Source of the DNA: Streptomyces asoensis
Lineage (GTDB): Bacteria > Actinomycetota > Actinomycetes > Streptomycetales > Streptomycetaceae
Direction: 5' to 3'
Assembly: GCF_016860545.1 (NCBI RefSeq)
Contig: NZ_BNEB01000005.1
Location: forward strand, 1,798,001 to 1,862,000
Length of the DNA stretch: 64,000 bases
Shown: in pieces, positions 1 to 30,552 of the stretch
How positions within the stretch are numbered: the first letter of the stretch is position 1
Layout: every line of letters starts with the position of its first letter
Notes under the pieces: generated by a model
What the model was told of the DNA's origin: nothing
What the model saw: the letters and a program-made list of their open reading frames with translations, nothing else
The model's database searches: none
Position numbers and translations under genes: made by a program

Positions 1-2
1 GG

Positions 3-461
3 ACGCCGGACGGATCCGCCGCGGAGCCGTCGGCCGGGGACGGCACGGGTGACGCGGACGCGGATGTCCTGACGGAACGGGCCATGTGCGCCGCGCACGC
101 CGACGAGGTGGCCCGCTCCCTGCCGCACGGCACCGCCACCGGGGTCGGCGAGGGCGGCCGCTCCCTGTCCGGCGGCCAGCGCCAGCGCGTCCTGCTGGCG
201 CGCGCCCTGCGCGCCGGGCCGCCCGTCCTGGTCGTGCACGATCCGACGACGGCCGTCGACGCGCTGACCGAGGCGCGCATCGCCGAAGGGCTGCGCGAGA
301 TCCGCCGCGGCCGCACCACGCTCGTGGTGACCAACAGTCCGGCGCTGCTCGCCGTCGCCGACCGGGTGGTCCTCCTGGACGGCGGCCGGGTCGGAGCCGA
401 AGGCACACACGCGGAGCTCGTACGGGCCGACGCGACCTACCGGACGGCGGTGCTGGCATGA
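3..461 (+). CDS. ABC exporter half-transporter, C-terminal part (degenerate NBD)
   Basis: The frame is open from base 3, so the start lies outside the window; only the end of a nucleotide-binding domain is visible. The signature LSGGQRQ is intact. The Walker B region reads VLVVHDPTTAVD, so the catalytic Glu is Pro, and the H-loop position reads VVTNSP, with Asn where His is usual. Its TGA overlaps the ATG of the next ABC gene (ATGA), implying coupled translation. The defects here complement those of the partner (intact Walker B, decayed signature), as in heterodimeric type IV exporters with one degenerate ATP site. The position resembles the cchG/cchI exporters of coelichelin clusters, so siderophore export is the inferred role; the substrate is not proven. 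Confidence 0.85.
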   Translation, partial: TPDGSAAEPSAGDGTGDADADVLTERAMCAAHADEVARSLPHGTATGVGEGGRSLSGGQRQRVLLARALRAGPPVLVVHDPTTAVDALTEARIAEGLREIRRGRTTLVVTNSPALLAVADRVVLLDGGRVGAEGTHAELVRADATYRTAVLA

Positions 462-2260
462 CCACGCGATCCGAGGAGGCGGAGGCCGGCCGCGCCCTGC
501 TGCCCACGGCGAGCGCCGCGCGCACCCGCGCCGCGGTGGGCGAACTGCTGCGTCCGCACCGGGGCCTGGCCTTCGCGGGGTTCGGGCTGATGGTGGTGGC
601 CACCTCCGTCGGACTGCTCACCCAGCCCCTGCTCGGCCGGATCGTCGACGTCGTCACCGAGCACCGGTCCGCCGACGCGCTCGACCTGCCCGTCCTCGCG
701 CTGGCCGCGGTCGCCGTGGTGCAGGGCGTCACGACCGCGCAGGGCATGTCGCTGGTCTCCCGGCTCGGCGAGACCGTGCTCGCCCGGCTGCGCGAACTGT
801 TCGTGGAGCGCGCGCTGTCGCTGCCGCTGGAGCGGCTGGAGAAGGCCGGCTCGGGCGATCTCAACGCCCGCGTCACCCGGGACGTGTCGCGGGTCGCCGA
901 CGCCGTGCGCGGGGCGCTGCCCGAGCTGGCCCGTTCCGCGCTGTCGATCGTGCTGACCCTGGTCGCGCTGGCCGTGCTGGACTGGCGGTTCCTGCTGGCC
1001 GCGCTGGTCGCCGTGCCCGTGCAGGCGCACACCGCGCGCTGGTACGTGCGCAACGCCGTGCCCCTGTACGCCAGGGAGCGCATCGCCACCGGGGCCCAGC
1101 AGCAGCAGTTGCTGGACACGATAGGCGGGGCGCGGACCGTCCGGGCGTACCGGATGCAGACCCGCCACACCCGCGAGGTCACCGAGCGCTCGCGGGCGTC
1201 GGTGGAGCTGACGATGCGCGGGGTGCGGCTGGTGCTGCGCTTCTACAGCCGGCTGCACATCGCCGAGTACGCGGGCCTCGGCGCCGTCCTGGTCACCGGG
1301 TTCCTGCTGGTGCGTTCGGGGTCCGCGTCGGTCGGCACCGCCACGGCCGCCGCGCTGTACTTCCACGCGCTGTTCGGCCCGGTGAACACCGCGCTGGTGC
1401 TGCTCGACGACGCCCAGTCGGCGACGGCGGGACTGGCCCGGCTGGTCGGAGTGGTGGACGAACCGGTGCCCGCGTCCGCCGGGCACCCGGACGACCGTCC
1501 GGTCCCCGCCGGAGCCCCCGCCGTGACGCTGACCGCCGTCTCGCACGCGTACGTGCCCGGCCGCCCGGTGCTGCACGGCGTCGACCTGGAGATCCGGCCC
1601 AAGGAACGCGTCGCGCTGGTCGGCACGACCGGGGCGGGCAAGACGACGCTCGCGAAGCTGGTGGCCGGACTGCACCGGCCGGACGGCGGCCGCGTCGACG
1701 TCGGCGGTGTCGAACCGGACGAGTCGGGCCGCCTGGTGGGACTCGTGACGCAGGAGGTGCACGTCTTCGCCGGGCCGCTCGCCGACGACCTGCGGCTGGC
1801 CCGTCCGCAGGCGGACGACGAGGAGCTGCGGGAGGCGCTGGCGGGTGTGGGCGCCCTCGGCTGGGCGCAGGCGCTCCCGGACGGTCTGGACACCGTCGTC
1901 GGCGACGGCGGCCACCGGCTGACCGCCGACCGCGCCCAGCAACTCGCGCTCGCCCGGATCCTGCTGGCCGATCCGCCGGTCGTCGTCCTCGACGAGGCGA
2001 CCGCGGAGGCGGGCAGTTCGGGCGCCCGGCAGCTCGACGAGGCGGCCGAGCGGGCCCTGCGGGGCCGTACGGCGCTGGTCGTGGCGCACCGTCTCAGCCA
2101 GGCCGCCACCGCGGACCGGGTGGTCGTGCTGAGCGACGGCCGGGTCGTGGAGAACGGCACCCACGACGAACTGCTCGCCGCCGGGGGCACGTACGCCGCC
2201 CTGTGGCAGGCCTGGTCCGGCAGCCGCTCCCCCGGCCCCGGTACCGGCACCAGCCCCTGA
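458..2260 (+). CDS. ABC exporter half-transporter (TMD-NBD), heterodimer partner
   Basis: A 600-aa protein starting MTTRSEEAEAG. A six-helix exporter membrane domain occupies roughly residues 40-330 and the NBD residues 360-590. Walker A is GTTGAGKTT, Walker B is VVVLDEATAEAG with the catalytic Glu present, and the H-loop is VVAHRLSQA. The signature is degenerate: LTADRAQQ replaces LSGGQRQ. With the upstream half-transporter this gives one canonical ATP site (this Walker A/B with the partner's LSGGQ) and one degenerate site. The start is the ATG inside the ATGA overlap. It is followed after 145 bp by the siderophore receptor. The role in siderophore export is inferred from context. Confidence 0.9.
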   Translation: MTTRSEEAEAGRALLPTASAARTRAAVGELLRPHRGLAFAGFGLMVVATSVGLLTQPLLGRIVDVVTEHRSADALDLPVLALAAVAVVQGVTTAQGMSLVSRLGETVLARLRELFVERALSLPLERLEKAGSGDLNARVTRDVSRVADAVRGALPELARSALSIVLTLVALAVLDWRFLLAALVAVPVQAHTARWYVRNAVPLYARERIATGAQQQQLLDTIGGARTVRAYRMQTRHTREVTERSRASVELTMRGVRLVLRFYSRLHIAEYAGLGAVLVTGFLLVRSGSASVGTATAAALYFHALFGPVNTALVLLDDAQSATAGLARLVGVVDEPVPASAGHPDDRPVPAGAPAVTLTAVSHAYVPGRPVLHGVDLEIRPKERVALVGTTGAGKTTLAKLVAGLHRPDGGRVDVGGVEPDESGRLVGLVTQEVHVFAGPLADDLRLARPQADDEELREALAGVGALGWAQALPDGLDTVVGDGGHRLTADRAQQLALARILLADPPVVVLDEATAEAGSSGARQLDEAAERALRGRTALVVAHRLSQAATADRVVVLSDGRVVENGTHDELLAAGGTYAALWQAWSGSRSPGPGTGTSP

Positions 2261-2405
2261 ACCCGACCCCGGACGCCACTCCCCGCTCCCCGGCTCCCCG
2301 TCTCCCTGTTGCCCTCCCGCCAACCGCCCCCCTGTCTCCCCGTCCCGCCGCCGTCCGCCCACCTGCTCCTCGCCGAACGCACCACGACGAACAGAAGGAT
2401 CACCG

Positions 2406-3482
2406 ATGCCTCGCGCCACCAGAGCCTCACGGCTGTCCGGTCTGCTCGCCTCCGTCGCCCTGCTCGCCGTCGCCGCGGTCGGCTGCGGCTCCTCCGGCTC
2501 CGGGTCCGGTTCCTCGTCCGCCGACGCGAAGGGGCCGGGCGCGTCGTCGGCGTCCGGCGCCTTCCCCGTGACGCTCGACCACAAGTACGGCAGTACGACG
2601 ATCGAGTCCGCGCCCCGGCGGATCGTCACCGTCGGTCTCACCGACCAGGACGCCGTCCTCGCGCTCGGCACGGTGCCGGTCGGCACCACCGAATGGCTGG
2701 GCGGCTACAAGGGCGCCGTCGGACCGTGGGCGCAGGACAAGCTGGGCGGCGCGGCGGCGCCGACCGTCCTCAAGGACACCGGCACCGGTCCCCAGGTGGA
2801 GAAGATCGCCGCGCTGAAGCCCGATCTCATCCTCGCCGTGTACTCGGGACTGACGAAGGCCCAGTACGAGAGCCTGTCGAAGTTCGCCCCGGTGGTCGCC
2901 CAGCCGAAGGCCTACAACGACTACGGGGTGCCGTGGCAGCGGCAGACCGAGGAGATCGGCAAGGCGCTCGGCAAGGCGGCCGAGGCCAAGGCGCTCGTCT
3001 CCGGCGTCGAGGACAAGTTCGCGGCGGCCAGGAAGGCGCAGCCCGCGTTCGCCGGGGCGACGGCCGTCATGGCGACCCCGTACGAGGGCACGTTCGTCTA
3101 CGGCACCCAGGACACCCGCTCGCGGATCCTGTCCGACCTCGGCTTCTCGCTGCCCAAGGACCTCGACAAGGTGATCGGGGACACCTTCGGCGCCAACATC
3201 AGCAAGGAGCGCTTCGACCTGCTCGACCAGGACGTCGCCGTCTGGATCGTGCCCGACCTCACCACGGCGATCGCCAAGCTGCACGGCGACAGGATCTACG
3301 CCGACCTGGACGTCGTGAAGCAGGGCCGTGAGGTCTTCATCCAGGAGAGCGGCGACTACGGCAACGCGGTGTCCCTGTCCACGGTGCTCAGCATCCCCTA
3401 CGTCCTCGACCGCCTGGTGCCGCAGCTCGCGGCGGCCGTGGACGGCAAGACCGCGACGAAGGTGGAGCAGCCGGCGTCCTGA
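2406..3482 (+). CDS. Ferric-siderophore substrate-binding lipoprotein
   Basis: A 358-aa periplasmic-binding-protein family protein of the FepB/FhuD/CchF type. The N-terminus is a lipoprotein signal: basic residues, a hydrophobic stretch, then AVGC with Cys27 as the predicted lipidation site, followed by a Ser/Gly-rich linker. The body starts near residue 55 with the class-III SBP pattern (APRRIVTVGL, and KPDLILAV near residue 138). It would capture the ferric siderophore outside the membrane and deliver it to the FecCD permeases at 26.3-28.5 kb. It follows the exporter pair on the same strand and ends at a strong bidirectional terminator. A separately placed receptor is normal for cch-type clusters. 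Confidence 0.93.
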   Translation: MPRATRASRLSGLLASVALLAVAAVGCGSSGSGSGSSSADAKGPGASSASGAFPVTLDHKYGSTTIESAPRRIVTVGLTDQDAVLALGTVPVGTTEWLGGYKGAVGPWAQDKLGGAAAPTVLKDTGTGPQVEKIAALKPDLILAVYSGLTKAQYESLSKFAPVVAQPKAYNDYGVPWQRQTEEIGKALGKAAEAKALVSGVEDKFAAARKAQPAFAGATAVMATPYEGTFVYGTQDTRSRILSDLGFSLPKDLDKVIGDTFGANISKERFDLLDQDVAVWIVPDLTTAIAKLHGDRIYADLDVVKQGREVFIQESGDYGNAVSLSTVLSIPYVLDRLVPQLAAAVDGKTATKVEQPAS

Positions 3483-3494
3483 CCCGTCCGGCGG

Positions 3495-3540
3495 CACGGA
3501 AGGAGGGGGCGGCCCGCGCGGGCCGCCCCCTCCTTCCGTG
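3495..3540. terminator. Perfect 46-bp palindrome, bidirectional terminator
   Basis: Bases 3495-3517 are the exact reverse complement of 3518-3540, giving a 23-bp GC-rich stem with no unpaired centre. It lies between the convergent ends of the receptor gene (stop 3482) and the MbtH gene (stop 3552), so it can terminate both transcripts. Confidence 0.9.
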
Positions 3541-3551
3541 TACCGCCGGGC

Positions 3552-3755
3552 TCAGGCGCCGTCGACGAGGCTCCTGGGCCGCAGGTCCGTCCAGTTGGCC
3601 TCGATGTGGTCCAGGCACTCCTGGCGGGCGGCCGGTCCGTGCGCGACGGTCCAGCCGGCCGGGACGTCCACGAAGTCGGGCCACAGGCTGTGCTGGCCCT
3701 CGTCGTTGACGAGGACGAAGTAGACGCCGTCGGGGTTCTCGAACGGGTTGCTCAT
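3552..3755 (-). CDS. MbtH-like NRPS accessory protein
   Basis: A 67-aa protein starting MSNPFENPDG with the family pattern: NPF, HSLWP (residues 22-26), PAGW (32-35) and a C-terminal WTDLRP. MbtH proteins bind and activate NRPS adenylation domains; this one is the only copy in the window and is surely the partner of the adjacent NRPS. The ATG at 3755 follows AGGGA at a plausible distance. The same frame is open upstream to a GTG at 3878 that overlaps the NRPS stop (GTGA). That would add a 41-residue His/Asp-rich leader; the conventional start is preferred because relatives begin MSNPF. Confidence 0.93.
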   Translation of the reverse strand: MSNPFENPDGVYFVLVNDEGQHSLWPDFVDVPAGWTVAHGPAARQECLDHIEANWTDLRPRSLVDGA

Positions 3756-3874
3756 GGCGGGGTCCCTGTCTTTCCGGTCTGATCCGATGTCGGGGCGGTC
3801 GTGGTGGTCGTGGTCGTCGGGTGAGTGGTCGTGGTCGTCGGTCGCGTGGTCGGGGTCGTCGTGGGGGCAGCCGG

Positions 3875-26016
<22,142 letters not shown>

Positions 26017-26078
26017 AGCTGCCCGTGCCTCCCAGGTGCGGTTGGAACGGCTCAGCGGAGCCGCGACCGCTCGAATAG

Positions 26079-26097
26079 TAAGGTAAGCATTGCCTAA
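26079..26097. promoter_or_regulatory. Iron box (DmdR/IdeR) for NRPS
   Basis: TAAGGTAAGCATTGCCTAA matches 14 of 19 positions of the Streptomyces DmdR1 box (reverse complement of TTAGGTTAGGCTCACCTAA). It lies 63 bp upstream of the proposed NRPS GTG at 26016, which also argues against any start further upstream. Confidence 0.8.
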
Positions 26098-26163
26098 CTT
26101 GATAGACCCTCTCGACGGGCCCTCCCGGCGGACCCTTTCGACCGGGAGCCAAGCGCAGGCGAC

Positions 26164-26182
26164 TGAGGTTATGCTCACCTAA
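26164..26182. promoter_or_regulatory. Iron box (DmdR/IdeR) for permease operon
   Basis: TGAGGTTATGCTCACCTAA matches 17 of 19 positions of the DmdR1 consensus TTAGGTTAGGCTCACCTAA, the best box in the window. It lies 109 bp upstream of the first FecCD permease. Confidence 0.88.
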
Positions 26183-26290
26183 CCTGCTGACGGGATCGTC
26201 CGGTGGTCCGCCAACAGGGCTGCGCACGACGGGTGATGACCCCGCGACAGCCCCGGCGGCACCCCCGGACCGCGACATGGAGACCGGCAC

Positions 26291-27316
26291 GTGGCTTCAC
26301 GCAGAAGGCTTCGCACCGCGGTACTGGTGACCCTGGTCGTCGCCCTCCTCGTCGTCCTGTCCCTGCTCTCGCTGGCACTGGGCGCGCTCGACGTCCCCCT
26401 CGACCAGGTCGTGCGGGCGATGCTGGGCCGCCCGCCCAGCCGCCTGGTCGACAACGTCGTCTGGTCGGTGCGGGTGCCCCGCACCCTGCTCGGACTGACG
26501 ACGGGCGCCGCGCTCGGGCTGTCCGGGGCGCTGATGCAGGCCCTCACCCGCAACCCGCTGGCCGACCCGGGCATCCTCGGGGTCAGCGCCGGGGCGTCCT
26601 TCGCGATCGTGCTGGCGGTGGCGGTGTTCGGGGCCGGGTCGTTCTACGGCTACGTCTGGTTCGCGTTCGCCGGGGCCCTCGCCGCGAGCGTCCTGGTCTT
26701 CTTCCTGGGACGGCTCGGCCGTTCCGGGGCCACGCCGGTGAAACTCGCGCTCGCCGGAGTCGCCGTCACCTCGCTGCTGTCCTCGCTCACCAGCGCCGTC
26801 GTCCTGACCGACCAGGACGCCCTGGACCGCTACCGCTTCTGGTCGGCCGGCACGCTGGCCGGCCAGGACTCCGGCGACGTGGCCCGCATCCTGCCCTTCC
26901 TCGCCGTCGGCGCGGTCCTCGCCCTGTCCTGCGCGCCGGCCCTCAACAGCATGGCCCTCGGCGACGACGTGGCCGCCTCCCTCGGCCGCAGCCTCGGCGC
27001 GGTGCGCCTGCGCGGGGTGACCGCCGTGATGCTGCTGACCGGCGCGTCCGTCGCCGTGATCGGCCCCGTGGTCTTCCTCGGCCTGGTCGTCCCGCACATC
27101 GCGCGGGCCCTCGCGCAGTACGCCGGCCTCGGCCCCGACCACCGCTGGCTGCTGCCGCTGTCCGCGGCGCTCGCGCCCGTGCTGCTGCTGTCCGCCGACA
27201 TCCTGGGCCGGACGGTGGCCAGACCGACGGAGATCCAGGCCGGCGTCCTCGTCGCCTTCCTCGGCGGCCCGTTCTTCATCGCCCTGGTCCGCCGCCGTAA
27301 GCTCGCGGAGGTGTGA
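26291..27316 (+). CDS. FecCD-family ferric-siderophore permease
   Basis: A 341-aa integral membrane protein of the BtuC/FecCD family with about nine or ten hydrophobic helices. Family landmarks are visible: PRTLLGLTTGAALGLSGALMQ and the Gly-rich cytoplasmic motif GDDVAASLGRSLGAVRLRGV that contacts the ATPase. The GTG at 26291 follows GGAGA about 9 nt upstream. It is the first gene of a three-gene import operon behind the strong iron box at 26164-26182. It overlaps the next permease at GTGA. The equivalent in coelichelin clusters is cchC; import of the ferric form of this cluster's peptide is inferred. Confidence 0.93.
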   Translation: MASRRRLRTAVLVTLVVALLVVLSLLSLALGALDVPLDQVVRAMLGRPPSRLVDNVVWSVRVPRTLLGLTTGAALGLSGALMQALTRNPLADPGILGVSAGASFAIVLAVAVFGAGSFYGYVWFAFAGALAASVLVFFLGRLGRSGATPVKLALAGVAVTSLLSSLTSAVVLTDQDALDRYRFWSAGTLAGQDSGDVARILPFLAVGAVLALSCAPALNSMALGDDVAASLGRSLGAVRLRGVTAVMLLTGASVAVIGPVVFLGLVVPHIARALAQYAGLGPDHRWLLPLSAALAPVLLLSADILGRTVARPTEIQAGVLVAFLGGPFFIALVRRRKLAEV

Positions 27317-28455
27317 GCGTGCCCGCACAGTCCTCACCGACCACCCCTTCGGCGCCGGCGCGTCCGCCGGGCGGGGCCGCCGGGCCACCGCCCGCCGCTC
27401 CCCCGCGCCCCGCGCTGCGGGGCCGGCCGTTCCGGCTGGCCTTTCCGCCGGTCTCCGGCATGCTGCGCCCCCGTCCGGCGCTGACCGGACTGCTCGTCGC
27501 CGCGGGCGCGTTCCTGCTGTTCTGCCGGGGACTGACGCTCGGCGACTACCCCGTGCCCTTCGCCGACGTCGTCCGGGCGCTCGGCGGCGCGGGCGACCCC
27601 GGCACGCTCGTCGTCGTACGGGACCTGCGGCTGCCCCGGGCGCTCACCGGGGCGCTGGTCGGTGTCGCGTTCGGCGTCTCGGGGGCCGTGTTCCAGACGA
27701 TGACCCGCAACCCCCTGGCCAGCCCCGACATGATCGGGCTGACCGAGGGCGCCGGGACGGCCGTGGTGGCGTCCGTCGTCCTCGGCCGGACCGGCGGCCT
27801 CGGCCTGTCGGCCCTGGGGCTGCTGGGCGCGCTCGCGACGGCGCTGCTCGTGTACGCCCTGGCGTGGAAGGGCGGCACCACCGGGTACCGCATCGTCCTC
27901 GTCGGCATCGGCGTCTCCTGGATCTGCACCAGCGCCACCGACTTCCTCGTGGCGCGGGGCAGCCGCTTCCAGGCGCAGGAGGCCATCGGCTGGCTGGTCG
28001 GCAACCTCAACGGCCGCACCTGGGGCCAGGTCGACACGCTGGCCGTCGCCCTGGCCGTCCTCCTGCCGGTCACCCTGGCCATGACCCGCTGGATGCGCAC
28101 GCTCCAGCTCGGTGACGACGTGGCCGCGGGCCTCGGCACGCCCGTCCAGGCCGTCCGTCTGGCCCTGCTGCTGGCCGGGGTGGGGCTCGTCGCCTTCGGC
28201 ACGGCCGCGGCCGGTCCGGTGGCCTTCGTCGCCCTCGCCTGTCCGCAGATCGCCCAGCGGCTGGCGGGCACCGCGTCGCCGCCGCCGATCGTCTCCGGTC
28301 TCACCGGCGCGCTGGTCGTCCTCGGCTCCGACCTCCTCGCCCGCGAGGCGGTCCCCGGGACGGAACTGCCGGTCGGGATCGTCACCGGCGCCCTCGGCGC
28401 GCCGGTCCTGCTGTGGCTGCTCATCCGCGCCAACCGCGCGGGCTCTGGAGGCTGA
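27313..28455 (+). CDS. FecCD-family ferric-siderophore permease
   Basis: A 380-aa second FecCD permease, pairing with the upstream one. After a ~55-residue Pro/Ala-rich cytoplasmic N-terminus come the usual helices. Motifs include LRLPRALTGALVGVAFGVSG and GDDVAAGLGTPVQAVRLALL, the ATPase contact loop. Translation starts at the GTG in the GTGA overlap. The ATPase gene begins 4 nt after its stop. It is equivalent to cchD by order and family. Confidence 0.93.
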   Translation: MSVPAQSSPTTPSAPARPPGGAAGPPPAAPPRPALRGRPFRLAFPPVSGMLRPRPALTGLLVAAGAFLLFCRGLTLGDYPVPFADVVRALGGAGDPGTLVVVRDLRLPRALTGALVGVAFGVSGAVFQTMTRNPLASPDMIGLTEGAGTAVVASVVLGRTGGLGLSALGLLGALATALLVYALAWKGGTTGYRIVLVGIGVSWICTSATDFLVARGSRFQAQEAIGWLVGNLNGRTWGQVDTLAVALAVLLPVTLAMTRWMRTLQLGDDVAAGLGTPVQAVRLALLLAGVGLVAFGTAAAGPVAFVALACPQIAQRLAGTASPPPIVSGLTGALVVLGSDLLAREAVPGTELPVGIVTGALGAPVLLWLLIRANRAGSGG

Positions 28456-28459
28456 TCGC

Positions 28460-29434
28460 ATGTCGACCACCGACCCGCGCACCCCGCGGCCGACCCCCAC
28501 GAAGGGCCGCGCCGGCCTGCCGTACGGGCCGGCCGGCGCGCCCGACGCACCCGCCCCGGCCGGGCACGGCGCTCGCACCGGCGCCCGGGGGCCCGAACTG
28601 CGGGCCAGGGACCTGCATCTCGCCTACGACGGACGGACGGTGGTGGAGGACCTCGACCTCACCGTGCCGACCGGGCGGATCACCGCCATCGTCGGCGCCA
28701 ACGCCTGCGGCAAGTCGACCCTGTTGAGGGCCCTCGCCCGGCTGCTGACACCTCGTCACGGTGTCGTCGAGCTGGACGGTGCCGCCCTGCGCTCGATCCC
28801 CACCCGCGAACTCGCCCGCGCCCTCGGCATCCTGCCGCAGACCCCGGTGGCGCCGGAGGGACTGACCGTCTTCGACCTGGTCGGCAGGGGCCGTTCACCG
28901 CACCAGACCTGGTGGCGGCAGTGGTCCGCGGCGGACGAGGAGGCCGTGCACGGGGCACTGGCGGCGACCGGCCTGACCGACCTCGCCGACCGCCCCGTCG
29001 ACGAACTCTCCGGCGGCCAGCGGCAGCGCGCGTGGATCGCGATGGCCGTCGCCCAGGGCACCCCCGTGCTCCTGCTCGACGAACCGACGACCTACCTCGA
29101 CCTCGCCCACCAGATCGACGTGCTCGACCTGATCACCGACCTCAACCGGCACGAGGGGCGCACGGTCGTCATGGTGCTGCACGACCTCAACCAGGCCTGC
29201 CGGTACGCCGATCACGTCATCGCCATGAAGGGCGGCCGCGTGGTCGCCGAGGGCGCGCCCGCCGAGGTGGTCACCGAGGCCACCGTCGAGGACGTCTTCG
29301 GCCTGCGCTGCCGGATCACCACCGACCCCGTCAGCGGCACCCCGATGGTCATCCCGCTGGGCCGGCACCACCACGACGACCCCGGCACGACGCCCCCCGC
29401 CCCACGGTCCGTCCCGGCAACGATCGCCGACTGA
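28460..29434 (+). CDS. Ferric-siderophore ABC transporter ATPase
   Basis: A 324-aa FepC/CchE-type ATPase. The first ~50 residues are a Pro/Ala-rich extension. The NBD follows: Walker A GANACGKST (around residue 80), signature LSGGQRQRAW, Walker B LLLDEPTTYLD, and H-loop VLHDLNQA. All catalytic residues are present, unlike in the exporter pair. It is the last gene of the import operon and ends at the hairpin 29436-29473. Confidence 0.94.
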   Translation: MSTTDPRTPRPTPTKGRAGLPYGPAGAPDAPAPAGHGARTGARGPELRARDLHLAYDGRTVVEDLDLTVPTGRITAIVGANACGKSTLLRALARLLTPRHGVVELDGAALRSIPTRELARALGILPQTPVAPEGLTVFDLVGRGRSPHQTWWRQWSAADEEAVHGALAATGLTDLADRPVDELSGGQRQRAWIAMAVAQGTPVLLLDEPTTYLDLAHQIDVLDLITDLNRHEGRTVVMVLHDLNQACRYADHVIAMKGGRVVAEGAPAEVVTEATVEDVFGLRCRITTDPVSGTPMVIPLGRHHHDDPGTTPPAPRSVPATIAD

Positions 29435-29435
29435 A

Positions 29436-29473
29436 CCCGAGTGCCGAGCCCCCCGGGGTGCTCGGCACTCGGG
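29436..29473. terminator. Bidirectional terminator, ATPase / formyltransferase
   Basis: A perfect 14-bp stem (29436-29449 with 29460-29473) with a 10-nt loop, starting right after the ATPase stop and 44 bp from the convergent formyltransferase stop. Confidence 0.85.
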
Positions 29474-29516
29474 CATGCGGGCGTGCGGGCGCACCCCGCG
29501 CGCCCGTGGCCGCCGT

Positions 29517-30470
29517 TCACGGACGGGACGTCAGGTATCCCCCCATCGTGCGGAAGTACTCGCCGGCCGCGTACTCCGTGCCGTCGTCGGTGCGCACCCG
29601 CCGGACGAGGAGTCCCCGGCAGCGGCCCGACCAGGATTCGGCGCCCGCGACCACGACGACGCCGTCCCCCTCACGGATGAAGATCCGGCCCGGGGTGCCG
29701 CCGTACCGCCCCTCCGAGACGGCCGCGGAGACGATCCTCAGCCGGCGGCCCCGGTGGAAGGCGTACGCGTTCGGGTACGGGTCGGACTGGGCCCGCACCA
29801 GCCGCTCCAGCCGTTCGGCGGGCCAGTTCCAGTCGATGCGGCTGTCCTGCGCCGACCGCTTGTGGAAGAAGCTGGCCCGGGCGCGGTCCTGCGGCACCCA
29901 CCGGCCGGCGTCACGGCCGGATGCGATGAGGTCGAGCGACTCGCGCACGATCGGCGCGATCAGGTCGACGGTCCGGTGGAACAGGTCGGTCGCCGTGTCG
30001 GCGGGCCCCACCGGCACCGAGCGCTGCACCAGGACGTCCCCGGCGTCGAGTTCGGCGTTCATGCGATGGGCGGTCACGCCCACCCGCTCCTCGCCGTTGA
30101 GCAGCGCCCAGATGATCGGCGAGAACCCGGCGTACGACGGCAGCAGCGAGTCGTGGATGTTGAGGGTGCCGTGCGGGGGGAGGTCGAACAGCTCCGGGGG
30201 CAGCCAGGTGCGCCAGTTGTTGGCGACGATGATGTCCGGACGGGCGTCCGCGACGGCGGCCAGGAGTTCGGCGTCGTCGGGGCGGTTGCGCAGCAGGACG
30301 GGAACGTCGTGCTTCTCGGCGAGTTCGGCGACGTCGTCGTCCCAGATCTTCTCGTAGGCGTGCTCGCTCTTCGGATGGGTGACGACGAGAACCACCTCGT
30401 GGTCGGAGTCCAGCAGCGCCTGAAGCGTGCGGTGGCCCCAGGTCTGGTAGCCGAGCATGACGACCCGCAT
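29517..30470 (-). CDS. N5-hydroxyornithine formyltransferase (CchA-like)
   Basis: A 317-aa protein of the methionyl-tRNA formyltransferase family, as in coelichelin CchA. The N-terminal Rossmann half starts MRVVMLGYQTWGHRTLQALL. The formyl-folate site shows NNWRTWLPPELFDL and the catalytic HDSLLPSYAGFSP (Asn...His...Asp pattern), then a C-terminal OB-like domain. It would transfer formyl from N10-formyl-THF to the hydroxylamine of N5-hydroxyornithine before loading on the NRPS. The ATG at 30470 has a strong GGGGAGGA six bases upstream; the in-frame TTG at 30488 lies upstream of that site and is not used. It is divergent from the hydroxylase, sharing the iron box 30499-30517. Confidence 0.92.
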   Translation of the reverse strand: MRVVMLGYQTWGHRTLQALLDSDHEVVLVVTHPKSEHAYEKIWDDDVAELAEKHDVPVLLRNRPDDAELLAAVADARPDIIVANNWRTWLPPELFDLPPHGTLNIHDSLLPSYAGFSPIIWALLNGEERVGVTAHRMNAELDAGDVLVQRSVPVGPADTATDLFHRTVDLIAPIVRESLDLIASGRDAGRWVPQDRARASFFHKRSAQDSRIDWNWPAERLERLVRAQSDPYPNAYAFHRGRRLRIVSAAVSEGRYGGTPGRIFIREGDGVVVVAGAESWSGRCRGLLVRRVRTDDGTEYAAGEYFRTMGGYLTSRP

Positions 30471-30498
30471 GACGGTCCTCCCCTTCAACGACTCATTG

Positions 30499-30517
30499 CA
30501 AGGTAAGCCTTACCTTA
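30499..30517. promoter_or_regulatory. Iron box between formyltransferase and ornithine hydroxylase
   Basis: CAAGGTAAGCCTTACCTTA is a near-perfect palindrome (AAGGTAAG-C-CTTACCTT) matching 14 of 19 positions of the DmdR1 box. It sits 29 bp from the formyltransferase start and 36 bp from the hydroxylase start and can control both. Confidence 0.85.
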
Positions 30518-30552
30518 TCTAGCATGGGCCTGCCTGAGGAGGCGATGCCAAG

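Larger units (their letters stand above)
26017..26290. promoter_or_regulatory. Divergent promoter region, NRPS / siderophore permeases
   Basis: 274 bp between the NRPS start (minus) and the first permease (plus). It holds two DmdR-type iron boxes about 85 bp apart, each on the side of its own gene, so both units should be repressed by iron. No small gene is evident. Confidence 0.8.

Noticed and set aside
26017..26178. ATG at 26178 as NRPS start
   Set aside because: The extra N-terminus is encoded by the iron box and promoter; GTG at 26016 has a good ribosome site.
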